In this document: positions 1-6,924 of the stretch, one piece after another | Position numbering within the stretch: position 1 is the stretch's first letter | Layout: every line of letters starts with the position of its first letter | Origin: an uncultured euryarchaeote | GTDB taxonomy: Archaea > Thermoplasmatota > Poseidoniia > Poseidoniales > Thalassarchaeaceae | Assembly (NCBI GenBank): GCA_937897085.1 | Contig: CALCOR010000273.1 | Span: forward strand, 1 to 9,447 | Direction of reading: 5' to 3' | DNA: 9,447 nucleotides | Made by a program: the position numbers and the translations under genes | The notes under the pieces: generated by a model | The model's database searches: none | What the model was told of the DNA's origin: nothing | What the model saw: only the letters and a program-made list of their open reading frames with translations

Positions 1-989
1 ACCTCTCTTGTCCGCTCAGATTTACGCATACTATCAGTCTCAGCAGCCAATTGCTCGTACATCTTCTCCAGTGCCGCCAACTCAGCCGTGCGGTCACTCA
101 ACCCCCCTTCTATGTCGCCTAAAGTGAGTTTCAACTCCTGGACCTGCTCGTCTCGCTCAAACACCTCACGATGCAGTCGGCGTTCCCTGCGTCGGATGGC
201 TTCGTACTCTCGGTTACGTTCGAGCAACCGTCGCTTCAATTCATCGACTTGCTCAACCAGATAATCGTGCTCTGCTGATATCGACCGCGGCCCTTCCATC
301 ACACGCTTCAGTTGCGATTCAATTTCCTTGATGCGTAGGTCCCGTGTCTCGACCATCCCGCGGACCTGTTCGACCATATCACGTAACTTTCCTCTTTCGT
401 CATCAAGTGCAGCCGCTTCCACATCACTCGTTTCCAACCGCCTGTGAGCGTCGTCCAACGCTCTGTTGAGTTGGCGCACTTCGTCGGCGGAGATTGAGGT
501 GAGTCCCGCTTCCGCGGCTTTTTCGAGGGCATCCACCAACTGATCGAGTTTCGCTTCCATTTCAGCGATGACCTCGCTTTGTTCGTTTGTCTTGGCTTCC
601 AGTGCGGTGTTCTCTCCTTCCAGGCGCTCTATGCGCATAACGTCGTGCGAGGATGCCAACTCCTCCTTTTCACGGTTCGTCTGGTCGACCATCCGCTCAA
701 GGTGAATGATACGAGAATCACGGTCGCGTAGTTCCTCTTCCAGTTCGAGCAGCCGGGTTCGCTCAGGCGCCCCTAGGTCCTCTCGCTCAGCGAGGTCGAG
801 TTCGAGCACCCTGTTCTGTTGGTTCATATTGGCGAGCGATTCTCGTGCCTGCTTCAGCTCCTCCCAAGCGGTGATCACCTCTTCGACCAACTGGTTGGTG
901 TCTCGGCCAGACAGCACTCCTGCGAGCGCCGCTCTCTCGACATCATCACCAAGCCCAGCGGCTTCAGTTGCGGAAGCGGGGCTAACCAT
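1..989 (-). CDS. Long coiled-coil protein, partial (C-terminus beyond left edge)
   Basis: I translated this frame by hand. It is open for 329 codons from the ATG at 987-989 to the window edge, and its stop lies outside. The product begins MVSPASATEAAGLGDDVERA. A non-repetitive head of about 33 residues precedes a nearly unbroken run rich in Glu, Arg, Leu, Gln, Lys and Asp with heptad-like hydrophobic spacing, for example RLLELEEELRDRDSRI near residues 78-93. This is typical of a long parallel coiled coil. I see no signal peptide, membrane segment or catalytic motif, so it is probably a cytoplasmic structural or scaffold protein. An in-frame stop at 1065-1067 and the lack of another start codon make 989 the only reasonable start. 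No clear Shine-Dalgarno sequence precedes it. It lies 109 nt downstream of the MamK-like actin gene on the same strand, so a filament-partner role is possible but inferred. It could equally be a chromosome-segregation or cell-envelope coiled coil. The family is not recognised. Confidence 0.85.
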   Translation of the reverse strand, partial: MVSPASATEAAGLGDDVERAALAGVLSGRDTNQLVEEVITAWEELKQARESLANMNQQNRVLELDLAEREDLGAPERTRLLELEEELRDRDSRIIHLERMVDQTNREKEELASSHDVMRIERLEGENTALEAKTNEQSEVIAEMEAKLDQLVDALEKAAEAGLTSISADEVRQLNRALDDAHRRLETSDVEAAALDDERGKLRDMVEQVRGMVETRDLRIKEIESQLKRVMEGPRSISAEHDYLVEQVDELKRRLLERNREYEAIRRRERRLHREVFERDEQVQELKLTLGDIEGGLSDRTAELAALEKMYEQLAAETDSMRKSERTRE

Positions 990-1011
990 GTTCGACCGAG
1001 GTCGTCCCCAC

Positions 1012-1020
1012 TTTCTTGAA
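1012..1020 (-). promoter_or_regulatory. Possible TATA-like element upstream of the coiled-coil gene
   Basis: On the minus strand this reads TTCAAGAAA, the most AT-rich spot just upstream of the coiled-coil gene. Its centre is about 27 nt from the ATG at 989, the spacing expected for an archaeal TATA box driving a leaderless transcript. The match to a TATA consensus is poor and the call rests mainly on position. Read-through from the actin gene is the alternative. Confidence 0.25.
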
Positions 1021-1056
1021 CCTTCACCCTCAGCACCTGCGTGGGATGAGGTTATC

Positions 1057-1075
1057 CAGACCCCCTAGGGGTCTG
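1057..1075 (-). other. Perfect GC-rich hairpin between actin-like and coiled-coil genes
   Basis: An 8-bp perfect inverted repeat (CAGACCCC at 1057-1064, GGGGTCTG at 1068-1075) surrounds a 3-nt loop. It starts 24 nt past the stop codon of the actin-like gene and lies in the 109-nt gap before the coiled-coil gene. As RNA it would form a strong stem-loop. No T-run follows on the minus strand, so it is not a standard terminator. A 3'-end stabiliser, an RNA-processing site or an operator are alternatives. Confidence 0.5.
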
Positions 1076-1098
1076 CGAATAGTGGTATTGAACACAGT

Positions 1099-2103
1099 TC
1101 AGTTGATGGCTGTATACTGGTCATCTGGCATCTGCATCGCCAACTTGTACGCCCCATCCGCAACCCGAACGATAGGATCATCCACACACCATACGCGAAC
1201 GTCACCGATATCCGCAAGTTCGTCAGCCACTCGGTCAGCGATTCCGTCGATTAGACTCCCACCACCAGACAAAATTATGTTATTCCTGAGAATTGGTTGG
1301 TATTCAGGGTCAGCCCCGGCGACATTCTTCTTGATTGCACTCACTAGATATGGCACCAACTCTCCACATGCGATTTGCACCAGGTCACCGATGTCGACCA
1401 CCTGTTTCTTCCCCTCTACTGACAATTCAACGATTTGCTCACGGGGGTCGCCACTGACATAGGAACCCTCTTCCTTCCACTTGCGCACCATATCCTTTGT
1501 CAACTGCGCCCCAGTGAATTTCTTCTCAATCAGATTCTGTAGGATACCATCAACCCAATCCCCAGCCTCATCGAGGGTCGCTTGGTCATCTTCTGTCGGG
1601 AAGGCGCCGTATATGCGAGCGATGTCGGTGGTTCCCGCGCCGATGTCTACTACTATCGAACCACCCACCTCATCCAGTCCGAAGGCGACCGCGAATGGTT
1701 CGGATACCACCATGATGGCGTTGACTTGGCCGCGCAGGATCGAGACGAGATTGCTCTTGTCAACGAAACTAATCGTGCTCGGACTGCAGATGACTCCGAA
1801 AACTTCGTCGAAATCCTCGGGCGAAATGCTGTCCACGAGGTGGGTCACGAATGATTTGGCCGCTGCAAGATTGTTCTCATCATCTTGCGCCACTCCACTT
1901 GAGAGAGGACGGTAGATGTTGCAGGCGAGCTTGTTCTTCAAGGCGTCAGCACCGAACAAGGTGTCACGCTTCAGGAAGTTCCTGGCGATCGGGTCCTTTG
2001 GCTTCCCTACCACAGTCTCGATGGTATTTGATTCTCCATTGGATGCCGTGATTGTTGACTGGAAAGTCCCCAAGTCGATACCGAGATACAGTCGTTCACC
2101 CAT
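1099..2103 (-). CDS. MamK/MreB-like actin-family ATPase
   Basis: This gene encodes a 334-residue bacterial-type actin that should bind ATP and polymerise into cytoplasmic filaments. The motifs appear in order. Phosphate-1 is GIDLGTFQST at residues 8-17 with D10. The catalytic-Glu loop is VVSEPFAVAFGLD near 132-144 with E135. Phosphate-2 is VVDIGAGTTDIA near 151-162 with D153 and D160. The adenosine motif is NIILSGGGS, ending at residue 283. Length is normal for MreB and MamK. Several segments (VVGKPKD, the EDDQ-TL-EAG--VD region, DPEYQ before the adenosine motif) match MamK as I remember it better than MreB. No membrane-binding N-terminal helix is evident. I chose the ATG at 2101-2103, with GGAG 12 nt upstream; an in-frame GTG at 2110-2112 would add three residues. 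It lies downstream of a surface protease gene and upstream of a coiled-coil gene on the same strand. No other magnetosome gene is visible, so the function remains a generic cytomotive filament. Confidence 0.9.
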   Translation of the reverse strand: MGERLYLGIDLGTFQSTITASNGESNTIETVVGKPKDPIARNFLKRDTLFGADALKNKLACNIYRPLSSGVAQDDENNLAAAKSFVTHLVDSISPEDFDEVFGVICSPSTISFVDKSNLVSILRGQVNAIMVVSEPFAVAFGLDEVGGSIVVDIGAGTTDIARIYGAFPTEDDQATLDEAGDWVDGILQNLIEKKFTGAQLTKDMVRKWKEEGSYVSGDPREQIVELSVEGKKQVVDIGDLVQIACGELVPYLVSAIKKNVAGADPEYQPILRNNIILSGGGSLIDGIADRVADELADIGDVRVWCVDDPIVRVADGAYKLAMQMPDDQYTAIN

Positions 2104-2150
2104 CTTACTCACACTCTCCGCGGCTGAGCCACTAGCGCCAGCGAGTGCCG

Positions 2151-2163
2151 TTCAAGGTTTGAA
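2151..2163. repeat. Small inverted repeat upstream of the actin-like gene
   Basis: TTCAA and TTGAA are separated by GGT, a perfect 5-bp palindrome about 50 nt upstream of the actin-like start and within the 90-nt gap after the protease gene. It is the AT-richest part of the gap, so it might hold the promoter or an operator of the actin-like gene. It is short enough to be chance. Confidence 0.25.
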
Positions 2164-2180
2164 GGTTCACATGGCCCCAC

Positions 2181-2195
2181 GAGTCTTTCAGACTC
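2181..2195 (-). other. Hairpin spanning the protease stop codon
   Basis: GAGTCT (2181-2186) and AGACTC (2190-2195) form a perfect 6-bp stem with a TTC loop that overlaps the TGA stop of the protease gene at 2194-2196. Like the hairpin after the actin-like gene, it sits at a gene end with no following T-run. It may mark a 3' end or slow decay of the protease transcript; termination is not demonstrated. Confidence 0.35.
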
Positions 2196-5100
2196 ATAGT
2201 CGAGGCCTGTTGGGATAACGCGCGACCATCACCATGGTCACCAAGAACACCACCAACAAGAACACTAGAACCGAGCCCTCAACGAGCCACCCAGAGACAT
2301 CTGGGGTTGTGGGGCCAACATCAGATTCTATCATGATCACCGCGCCGTCACAGAAGGTGGCACCACCAGGGTATTCGATGCACACTGTTACTCCATACGG
2401 TTTCTCTCCTACGACATCGACCTCACTGAACTTGTGGTAAACGCTTCGTCCAGTGGCGGATTCACCATCACCGAAATTCCATGTGATGTTATCGGTGAGT
2501 GAATGAACCTCCCCCCAAAATTCAGCAGCAGGCGTTTCATCTGTTGTTACACGGAATCTGACATTCTCTCCAGCTTTTGCCGACTCTGGTATTTCCAACT
2601 CAATATTGCAGAGCGGGCACTCAGGAGGTGTTCGGGAGAAACTGAACCTCTCACTTTCCGCTGTATCATAGGTATTGTATTGGGGTTCACCCCCAGTCAC
2701 CACCCAGACTCGGACAAATACTGATGTGTTGTTGATGTGTTCAGGGAGGTGAGAGTGATATTGCAAATGGAGTGTGCACTTATTCACCATCCACTGTATC
2801 ACGAAGAATGATTGACATTCACCAAGCCAATTTGATGTACCATTTTCTCCATCATCCCAATTCTTTAACCCAACAAAAGCCATTACTGGGTATCCAGCGG
2901 TGTGCCCGGCAATGAATTCAACCTCAATGACATCAGTTAATTCGTCACCATCGTTCGGAGCCAACACCTCAACCATTGGCGCGTGGGCCCACCATACATT
3001 CGTCTCGTCTATTCCTTTGGTGGCCACCGAGAAGCCGATTCTGTCACCATCCATGCCGATCGTAAGCGTGTCATTCCCAACAGACACATGCTCGGCGTAT
3101 ACACCTATGGAGATGTATGAGGCGTTGACGAGCGTATCAGCAGACACACGTACTCCCGATACCGTGTCAATGTGATCTGATGTGGCATTGAAGCAGGTTT
3201 CCTCAAAGTCTTCTTCCTCATGGATTATTGAATAATATCCTTCGAAATCGTTGCCACACGTGTAGTGCCAGCCCTCATCATTACGGTACCATACAGTAAG
3301 TACGAGCTTATCGAGCAGTTCCGGATTCGGTCGGCTTGTCCAAGCCAACCTGAGATCGAGATCCTGGTCAAGTTCGGGTGTGACCGCCCAACCAGCGTAA
3401 TCTCCTGTCGCAAGGAACGGCCCGGCCGCCCCCACCCCGTGCCAATTTGCAGTTGCAACCGCATCCGATACATTGTCGGGACCCGAACCCACCCACCCGC
3501 GGACGAGATCCTGCCATGAGTCATTGGCCATGCGATATGAATCGTGTATCCAGACATCGGTCGGCTTGCTGGCGTTATCGGTGAGAACGCCTTCCAGCGC
3601 ATCGAAATCGATTATTTTCGAGAGATTCAATCGGCCCCATCCCTGACTGTCATCCGGCCCCACACCGCGATCGACGCCACCATGAGTTCCACCTTCGAGC
3701 GGTTCTGCGGAGAGCGCCATCAATGCGCGCAGAAGAGACCCCGAAGGAGTGAATCCCTCACCGAGCGACAGGTTACCCTCGGTGAGGTTCGTCTGTAACA
3801 GGTCCGCCCAACCCGGTCGCAGGTCACCCGTCGATACATTCGTTCGGTTCTCATTGGCTTCAGTCAGCCAACCATCTTCCACCAGTTGCTGCAGCAGAGC
3901 GGCGAACGCGGCCGCCTGTGGAGTGGCCATCGAGGAACCCGAGCTCGAGCGCATACCGTCATTCCAGGATTCGTGCAGGTCATCGGCGCCCGCTGAGAGG
4001 ACTGATGTTCCCGGCGCGGCGACGAGCACACCTTGGCGACCTTGAGTTGTTGCATCCTTCGGCGATGCCGACCACATGTTGCTAGATCCGTCCTTGGCGG
4101 CCACACCGACGGAGACGACGTTCAGGCCGTTGGCCGGCTCGAGCACCTCACCCCCGGTGTTTCCGGGAGCGATCAATGCAAGGCTCCATGGGACCTGCAT
4201 CGCCCAAGCGTCGAAGTCGTGCGTGCGCAGGGTGTAGGCGGTGGTGTCATCACCCCAAGAGTCGGAATGGATCACCGCGCCATGGTCGGCGGCCTCCCAG
4301 AGCAGTTCACCCGGTCCCGGGACGACCCAGCCTTCGTCGTTGACGAGGTCCTGAAGCAGCAGGCGGGCGCCGTGTGAAAGGGATGTGCCATCTCTAGGTG
4401 TGGCGTTCAACCAATCACCCAGCTCCTCAGCCGCGGTCTCGTTTACGTGCCGACAGACGAGCGAGCCCGCCACGTGCGTGCCATGACGGTAGTCCTCATC
4501 ACCCGGGGTGTCCCAATCATCTAGGCTTTCGTTCACATGCACGAGTTTTCGATGCTCCGTACCGGGTGTTCCTGTTGCGTTGCTGTCGTTCCCCTCTGGC
4601 CAGCTCAAGTCTCGGAAGCAGGCATGGTCGCGGTCGAGTCCTGAATCGGCGTTGGCGATCACGATTCCTGAACCATCTATGCCGTACAGCCATGCAGGAT
4701 GACCGGATGTCTCACCTTGCTCCATGATCGAGGCGGCAACATCGTTGCGCGCCTTTGTCTCCAGCACGGGCTCGACCCAGCGGATTCCTGGCGCCGACTC
4801 GATGGCCGGCCACCACGATTCCAGCGCTCCGGGTGTGCTGATCTGCAGCGCGGCCGGAAGCGGACTTCCTGATGTGGGGGTTCGAATCCACTCGGGTATG
4901 AATCCCGCATCTGACAACTCACCGAACACCCTCTGCTGGACGGTGTGGGGTAGGCGTGGCTCGAGCACCACACGGTGCTCTGTGAACGGCCCAGACGCCA
5001 GCGCGGCCCGATATTCAGCCCCACCTTCGTAAGCGGTGACGCCCCATGTTCTCGCCAGTGTAGGGGTGGCATTCAAGTCCCACGCGAGCACCTTCTTCGG

Positions 5101-5319
5101 AGTGAGTTGGCGCAGAGGTTCCATGCCTTCTTCGCGTAAGGAATTCCATACCTCGGAGGTCCAATGAGTGTCGAGTGAGATGACCACCGGTACCCCCACT
5201 AATTGCTCCGGCTCTAGGGTATCAGGTGTGGTTGGCAACTCCGGTACACCCACCCAAGGGGCACCGAGGAGCAGCAAGGGGAGGAACGCCGTCATCAGCC
5301 ACGAGCGCCGCGGTTCCAT
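2194..5319 (-). CDS. Secreted, membrane-anchored subtilisin-like serine protease (peptidase S8)
   Basis: This encodes a 1041-residue surface protease. A short basic N-terminus (MEPRRSW) and the hydrophobic run LMTAFLPLLLLGAPW form a signal peptide. A propeptide-like region covers about 30-190. The S8 domain follows, with D225 in NADSGLD, H279 in RHGTHVAGSL, oxyanion-hole N387 in APGNTGG and S463 in GSSMATPQAA. After residue 620 come a beta-rich segment resembling the KP-43-type C-terminal barrel, an Ig-like stretch at about 781-875, and a PKD-like region around WNFGDGES (946-953). A membrane span at about 1011-1033 is followed by the short basic tail RYPNRPRL, predicting an outward-facing protein with a C-terminal anchor. 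Ten cysteines fall in five close pairs, and 21 N-X-S/T sequons are present, both fitting an exported glycoprotein. The same frame is open 187 codons further upstream, antisense to the ribosomal gene, but that extension has no secretory character and would bury the signal peptide, so 5319 is preferred. Likely roles are degradation of external protein or processing of surface proteins. Confidence 0.92.
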   Translation of the reverse strand: MEPRRSWLMTAFLPLLLLGAPWVGVPELPTTPDTLEPEQLVGVPVVISLDTHWTSEVWNSLREEGMEPLRQLTPKKVLAWDLNATPTLARTWGVTAYEGGAEYRAALASGPFTEHRVVLEPRLPHTVQQRVFGELSDAGFIPEWIRTPTSGSPLPAALQISTPGALESWWPAIESAPGIRWVEPVLETKARNDVAASIMEQGETSGHPAWLYGIDGSGIVIANADSGLDRDHACFRDLSWPEGNDSNATGTPGTEHRKLVHVNESLDDWDTPGDEDYRHGTHVAGSLVCRHVNETAAEELGDWLNATPRDGTSLSHGARLLLQDLVNDEGWVVPGPGELLWEAADHGAVIHSDSWGDDTTAYTLRTHDFDAWAMQVPWSLALIAPGNTGGEVLEPANGLNVVSVGVAAKDGSSNMWSASPKDATTQGRQGVLVAAPGTSVLSAGADDLHESWNDGMRSSSGSSMATPQAAAFAALLQQLVEDGWLTEANENRTNVSTGDLRPGWADLLQTNLTEGNLSLGEGFTPSGSLLRALMALSAEPLEGGTHGGVDRGVGPDDSQGWGRLNLSKIIDFDALEGVLTDNASKPTDVWIHDSYRMANDSWQDLVRGWVGSGPDNVSDAVATANWHGVGAAGPFLATGDYAGWAVTPELDQDLDLRLAWTSRPNPELLDKLVLTVWYRNDEGWHYTCGNDFEGYYSIIHEEEDFEETCFNATSDHIDTVSGVRVSADTLVNASYISIGVYAEHVSVGNDTLTIGMDGDRIGFSVATKGIDETNVWWAHAPMVEVLAPNDGDELTDVIEVEFIAGHTAGYPVMAFVGLKNWDDGENGTSNWLGECQSFFVIQWMVNKCTLHLQYHSHLPEHINNTSVFVRVWVVTGGEPQYNTYDTAESERFSFSRTPPECPLCNIELEIPESAKAGENVRFRVTTDETPAAEFWGEVHSLTDNITWNFGDGESATGRSVYHKFSEVDVVGEKPYGVTVCIEYPGGATFCDGAVIMIESDVGPTTPDVSGWLVEGSVLVFLLVVFLVTMVMVARYPNRPRL

Positions 5320-5383
5320 GCCTCGCTCAGCACGCTCGCGCCCATGTTGCTTGCGGAGGCTCGTCCAAGCGCATCCCATCGCG

Positions 5384-5389
5384 TTTAAG
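5384..5389 (+). promoter_or_regulatory. TATA box of the eL20 ribosomal protein gene
   Basis: TTTAAG stands out in an otherwise GC-rich 94-nt divergent gap, with its centre about 27 nt upstream of the ATG at 5414. That places the transcription start at or within a few bases of the start codon, the usual layout of archaeal leaderless genes. The ATG lacks a purine-rich ribosome-binding site, which agrees. On the opposite strand it reads CTTAAA, about 65 nt before the protease start, and might also serve that gene. Confidence 0.5.
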
Positions 5390-5413
5390 GCAGGACTCTC
5401 GGTCGCCGGGCCG

Positions 5414-5689
5414 ATGCAAGCATATCGAGTGGTTGGCCGCTTCCCCAACGGACGAGTCAACCAACAGTTCACCAGCGACATAGTCGCAGACAGTGAGGAT
5501 GACGCCAGGCATCGCGTGCTCTCTTCAATGGGCAGCAGGCACAGAGTGTCGCGCCGCTTCATCAAGATCGAGAGCATTTCGGAGATTGACCCGACTGACT
5601 CTGCCGCCGCTGCGGTGATTGCCCACTTCCGCAAAGAGGTCCCACCTCCTGTCGCCACTACAGCCGACGCCAGTTCCGAAGAGGAATGA
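5414..5689 (+). CDS. rpl18a: Large-subunit ribosomal protein eL20 (LX / L18a)
   Basis: This encodes a 91-residue protein matching the archaeal LX (eL20/L18Ae) family of the 50S subunit, which has eukaryotic homologues but none in bacteria. It begins MQAYRVVGRFPNGR, the usual first strand, then has an acidic helical stretch (VADSEDDARHRVLSSMG). The hallmark SRHRVSRRFIKIESI lies at residues 41-55 and probably contacts rRNA. Beyond about residue 60 a low-complexity tail (Ala/Pro-rich, ending SSEEE) extends past the typical core. The frame stays open upstream to 5168, but those residues look random and the conserved family start matches the ATG at 5414. This is the only plus-strand gene in the window. 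It stops 1 nt before the last base of the convergent glycosyltransferase gene and is divergent from the protease gene, so it is probably transcribed alone from its own TATA box. Confidence 0.95.
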   Translation: MQAYRVVGRFPNGRVNQQFTSDIVADSEDDARHRVLSSMGSRHRVSRRFIKIESISEIDPTDSAAAAVIAHFRKEVPPPVATTADASSEEE

Positions 5690-5690
5690 T

Positions 5691-6911
5691 TCAATCCTGC
5701 TTCCGCTGCATGGCAGCATGGATCTCCGCGGCGAAGGCGGCTTGGTTGCGCTTCGACGAATATTGCGTATGCTGCATTTCCAGTGCCCCAGCCCGTAAGA
5801 CCTGGTCTTCCAGATCGTGTTTCTCCAACAGATGTGTGAGTTGAGTGGGTTCGAAATCTGGAGGAAGAAGGTGGCCGCAACTCTCGGTCACGATTTCCGG
5901 CGACCCTCCAACAGCGGTTACTATCGCCGGCACCCCAAAGGAGAATGCTTCCATGATTGAAACCGGAAGCCCCTCCGAAGATGAGACGTTGATGAGCAGG
6001 TCAACAGGCTCATCACAGTAGTGCTGCAGCACCTCTGCGTGCGGTTTCTGGCCCACCAGTCGCACATCTACGTTATCTCCCACTGAAGCAGCAGCGGCCT
6101 CGACCTCCACTTTGCACTCTCCATCACCGATGTGCGTCCAGATGATATCGCGGGTGGTATGTTCCAGCGCTTCGGGAATCAAATGCACCCGCTTCACCGG
6201 CACCAATCCCGAGACCGAGAGCAGTCGTAGAATACCATCTGTTGAGTGCTCCGCGTTCTGTTGCTGATCATCGACCCCCAGTCTACCGACGTGGATACGC
6301 GTCTTGTTCTCAGGGTACTTCCCACACAGATGGTCCACTCCTGCTTGAGAGTCAGGGAGGATACCATCGAGCAGACGCAACGTCTCTCGTTGAAGTGGTA
6401 GATGTGCCATCCCTCTCCGTTTCGAGTAGATGTCTCCACCATGTCCGCGTGCGAATGCGACTAGATGTGGGTGTCTACTCTTCAGCTCAGCAGCCACCGA
6501 CGCGCCTCTGTTCAACCAGAAGGCAGCGACGGCATCCACGCTCGAAGGATCGAGGGCAGCCTCCACTGAGGAGGCAAGCAATCGGACCTGCGCCACCTCT
6601 CCCAACATATCGCGCACAGGCGCTTTGGAGATGTTGCTGAGCACCACACCCGGCCGTGCAACACCCATTCCGAATCGTCGCAGCAGTCCAGACCGCTTCC
6701 ATCTCAGCCATGCCGCCGAGCGTACATTTTCGAGAACTTCAACATCATTTGGCACATCTCGGAGTGGCAACGATTCATCCACATCCTCTGCAAGCGGAAG
6801 CACGAGCAAGCGATCGAAATGGGGCGCGAGATCCCTGATCTCGTTACTTACGAACGACTCCCCTGGCTGGTGTGGCCAGCGGTCTGTCAGATAGAGCAGG
6901 GTTCCGGGCAT
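5691..6911 (-). CDS. GT4-family glycosyltransferase (GT-B fold)
   Basis: This encodes a 406-residue glycosyltransferase that should move a sugar from a nucleotide-sugar donor onto a glycan or lipid acceptor on the cytoplasmic side. The N-terminal domain opens with LYLTDRWPHQPGESFVSNEI (residues 6-25), a pattern seen in exopolysaccharide-type GT4 enzymes. The C-terminal donor domain starts near SVSGLVPVKRVHLI (232-245), continues through HIGDGECKVEVE, and carries the E-X7-E signature in SSEGLPVSIMEAFSFGVPAI with E313 and E321. There is no signal peptide or membrane span. I placed the start at the ATG 6909-6911, whose last base overlaps the TGA of the preceding gene and which follows a strong GGAGGTG site by 6 nt. 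A GTG at 6918-6920 lies inside that site and is unlikely. It is translationally coupled to the kinase/nucleotidyltransferase, so it may use the sugar activated by that enzyme. Acceptor and sugar cannot be read from sequence. Confidence 0.92.
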   Translation of the reverse strand: MPGTLLYLTDRWPHQPGESFVSNEIRDLAPHFDRLLVLPLAEDVDESLPLRDVPNDVEVLENVRSAAWLRWKRSGLLRRFGMGVARPGVVLSNISKAPVRDMLGEVAQVRLLASSVEAALDPSSVDAVAAFWLNRGASVAAELKSRHPHLVAFARGHGGDIYSKRRGMAHLPLQRETLRLLDGILPDSQAGVDHLCGKYPENKTRIHVGRLGVDDQQQNAEHSTDGILRLLSVSGLVPVKRVHLIPEALEHTTRDIIWTHIGDGECKVEVEAAAASVGDNVDVRLVGQKPHAEVLQHYCDEPVDLLINVSSSEGLPVSIMEAFSFGVPAIVTAVGGSPEIVTESCGHLLPPDFEPTQLTHLLEKHDLEDQVLRAGALEMQHTQYSSKRNQAAFAAEIHAAMQRKQD

Positions 6912-6924
6912 CAATTCCACCTCC
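6909..6924 (-). promoter_or_regulatory. Shine-Dalgarno and TGATG stop/start overlap for the glycosyltransferase
   Basis: On the minus strand GGAGGTG (6924-6918) is followed by a 6-nt spacer and ATG (6911-6909). The ATG shares one base with the TGA (6913-6911) ending the upstream fusion gene. The arrangement suggests re-initiation by the same ribosomes and roughly equal output of the two enzymes. It fixes the glycosyltransferase start at the ATG rather than the nearby GTG. Confidence 0.8.

Noticed and set aside
706..1068. Plus-strand serine-rich 120-residue frame
   Set aside because: It is the antisense shadow of the Glu/Arg-rich coiled-coil gene; Ser runs arise from reading CTC/TTC codons of the opposite strand.
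1016..1915. Plus-strand frames opposite the actin-like gene (1016-1462, 1481-1915)
   Set aside because: They have Ser/Pro/Thr-rich composition and no recognisable motif, and they lie antisense to a clearly conserved actin gene.
1099..2103. A magnetosome gene cluster
   Set aside because: Only the actin resembles a Mam protein; no mamB, mamM, mamE, mamI or mamQ-like gene is visible, and the nearby protease is a subtilase, not a HtrA-type MamE.
3225..3602. Minus-strand 125-residue frame inside the protease gene
   Set aside because: It overlaps the protease on the same strand in another frame, has no motifs, and the protease frame is continuous here.
5168..5413. Upstream in-frame extension of the eL20 gene starting at 5168
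   Set aside because: It lacks family similarity, overlaps the protease signal-peptide coding region on the other strand, and lies upstream of the TATA box.
6912..6920. GTG start for the glycosyltransferase at 6920
   Set aside because: The GTG is part of the GGAGGTG ribosome-binding site of the better-placed ATG at 6911.
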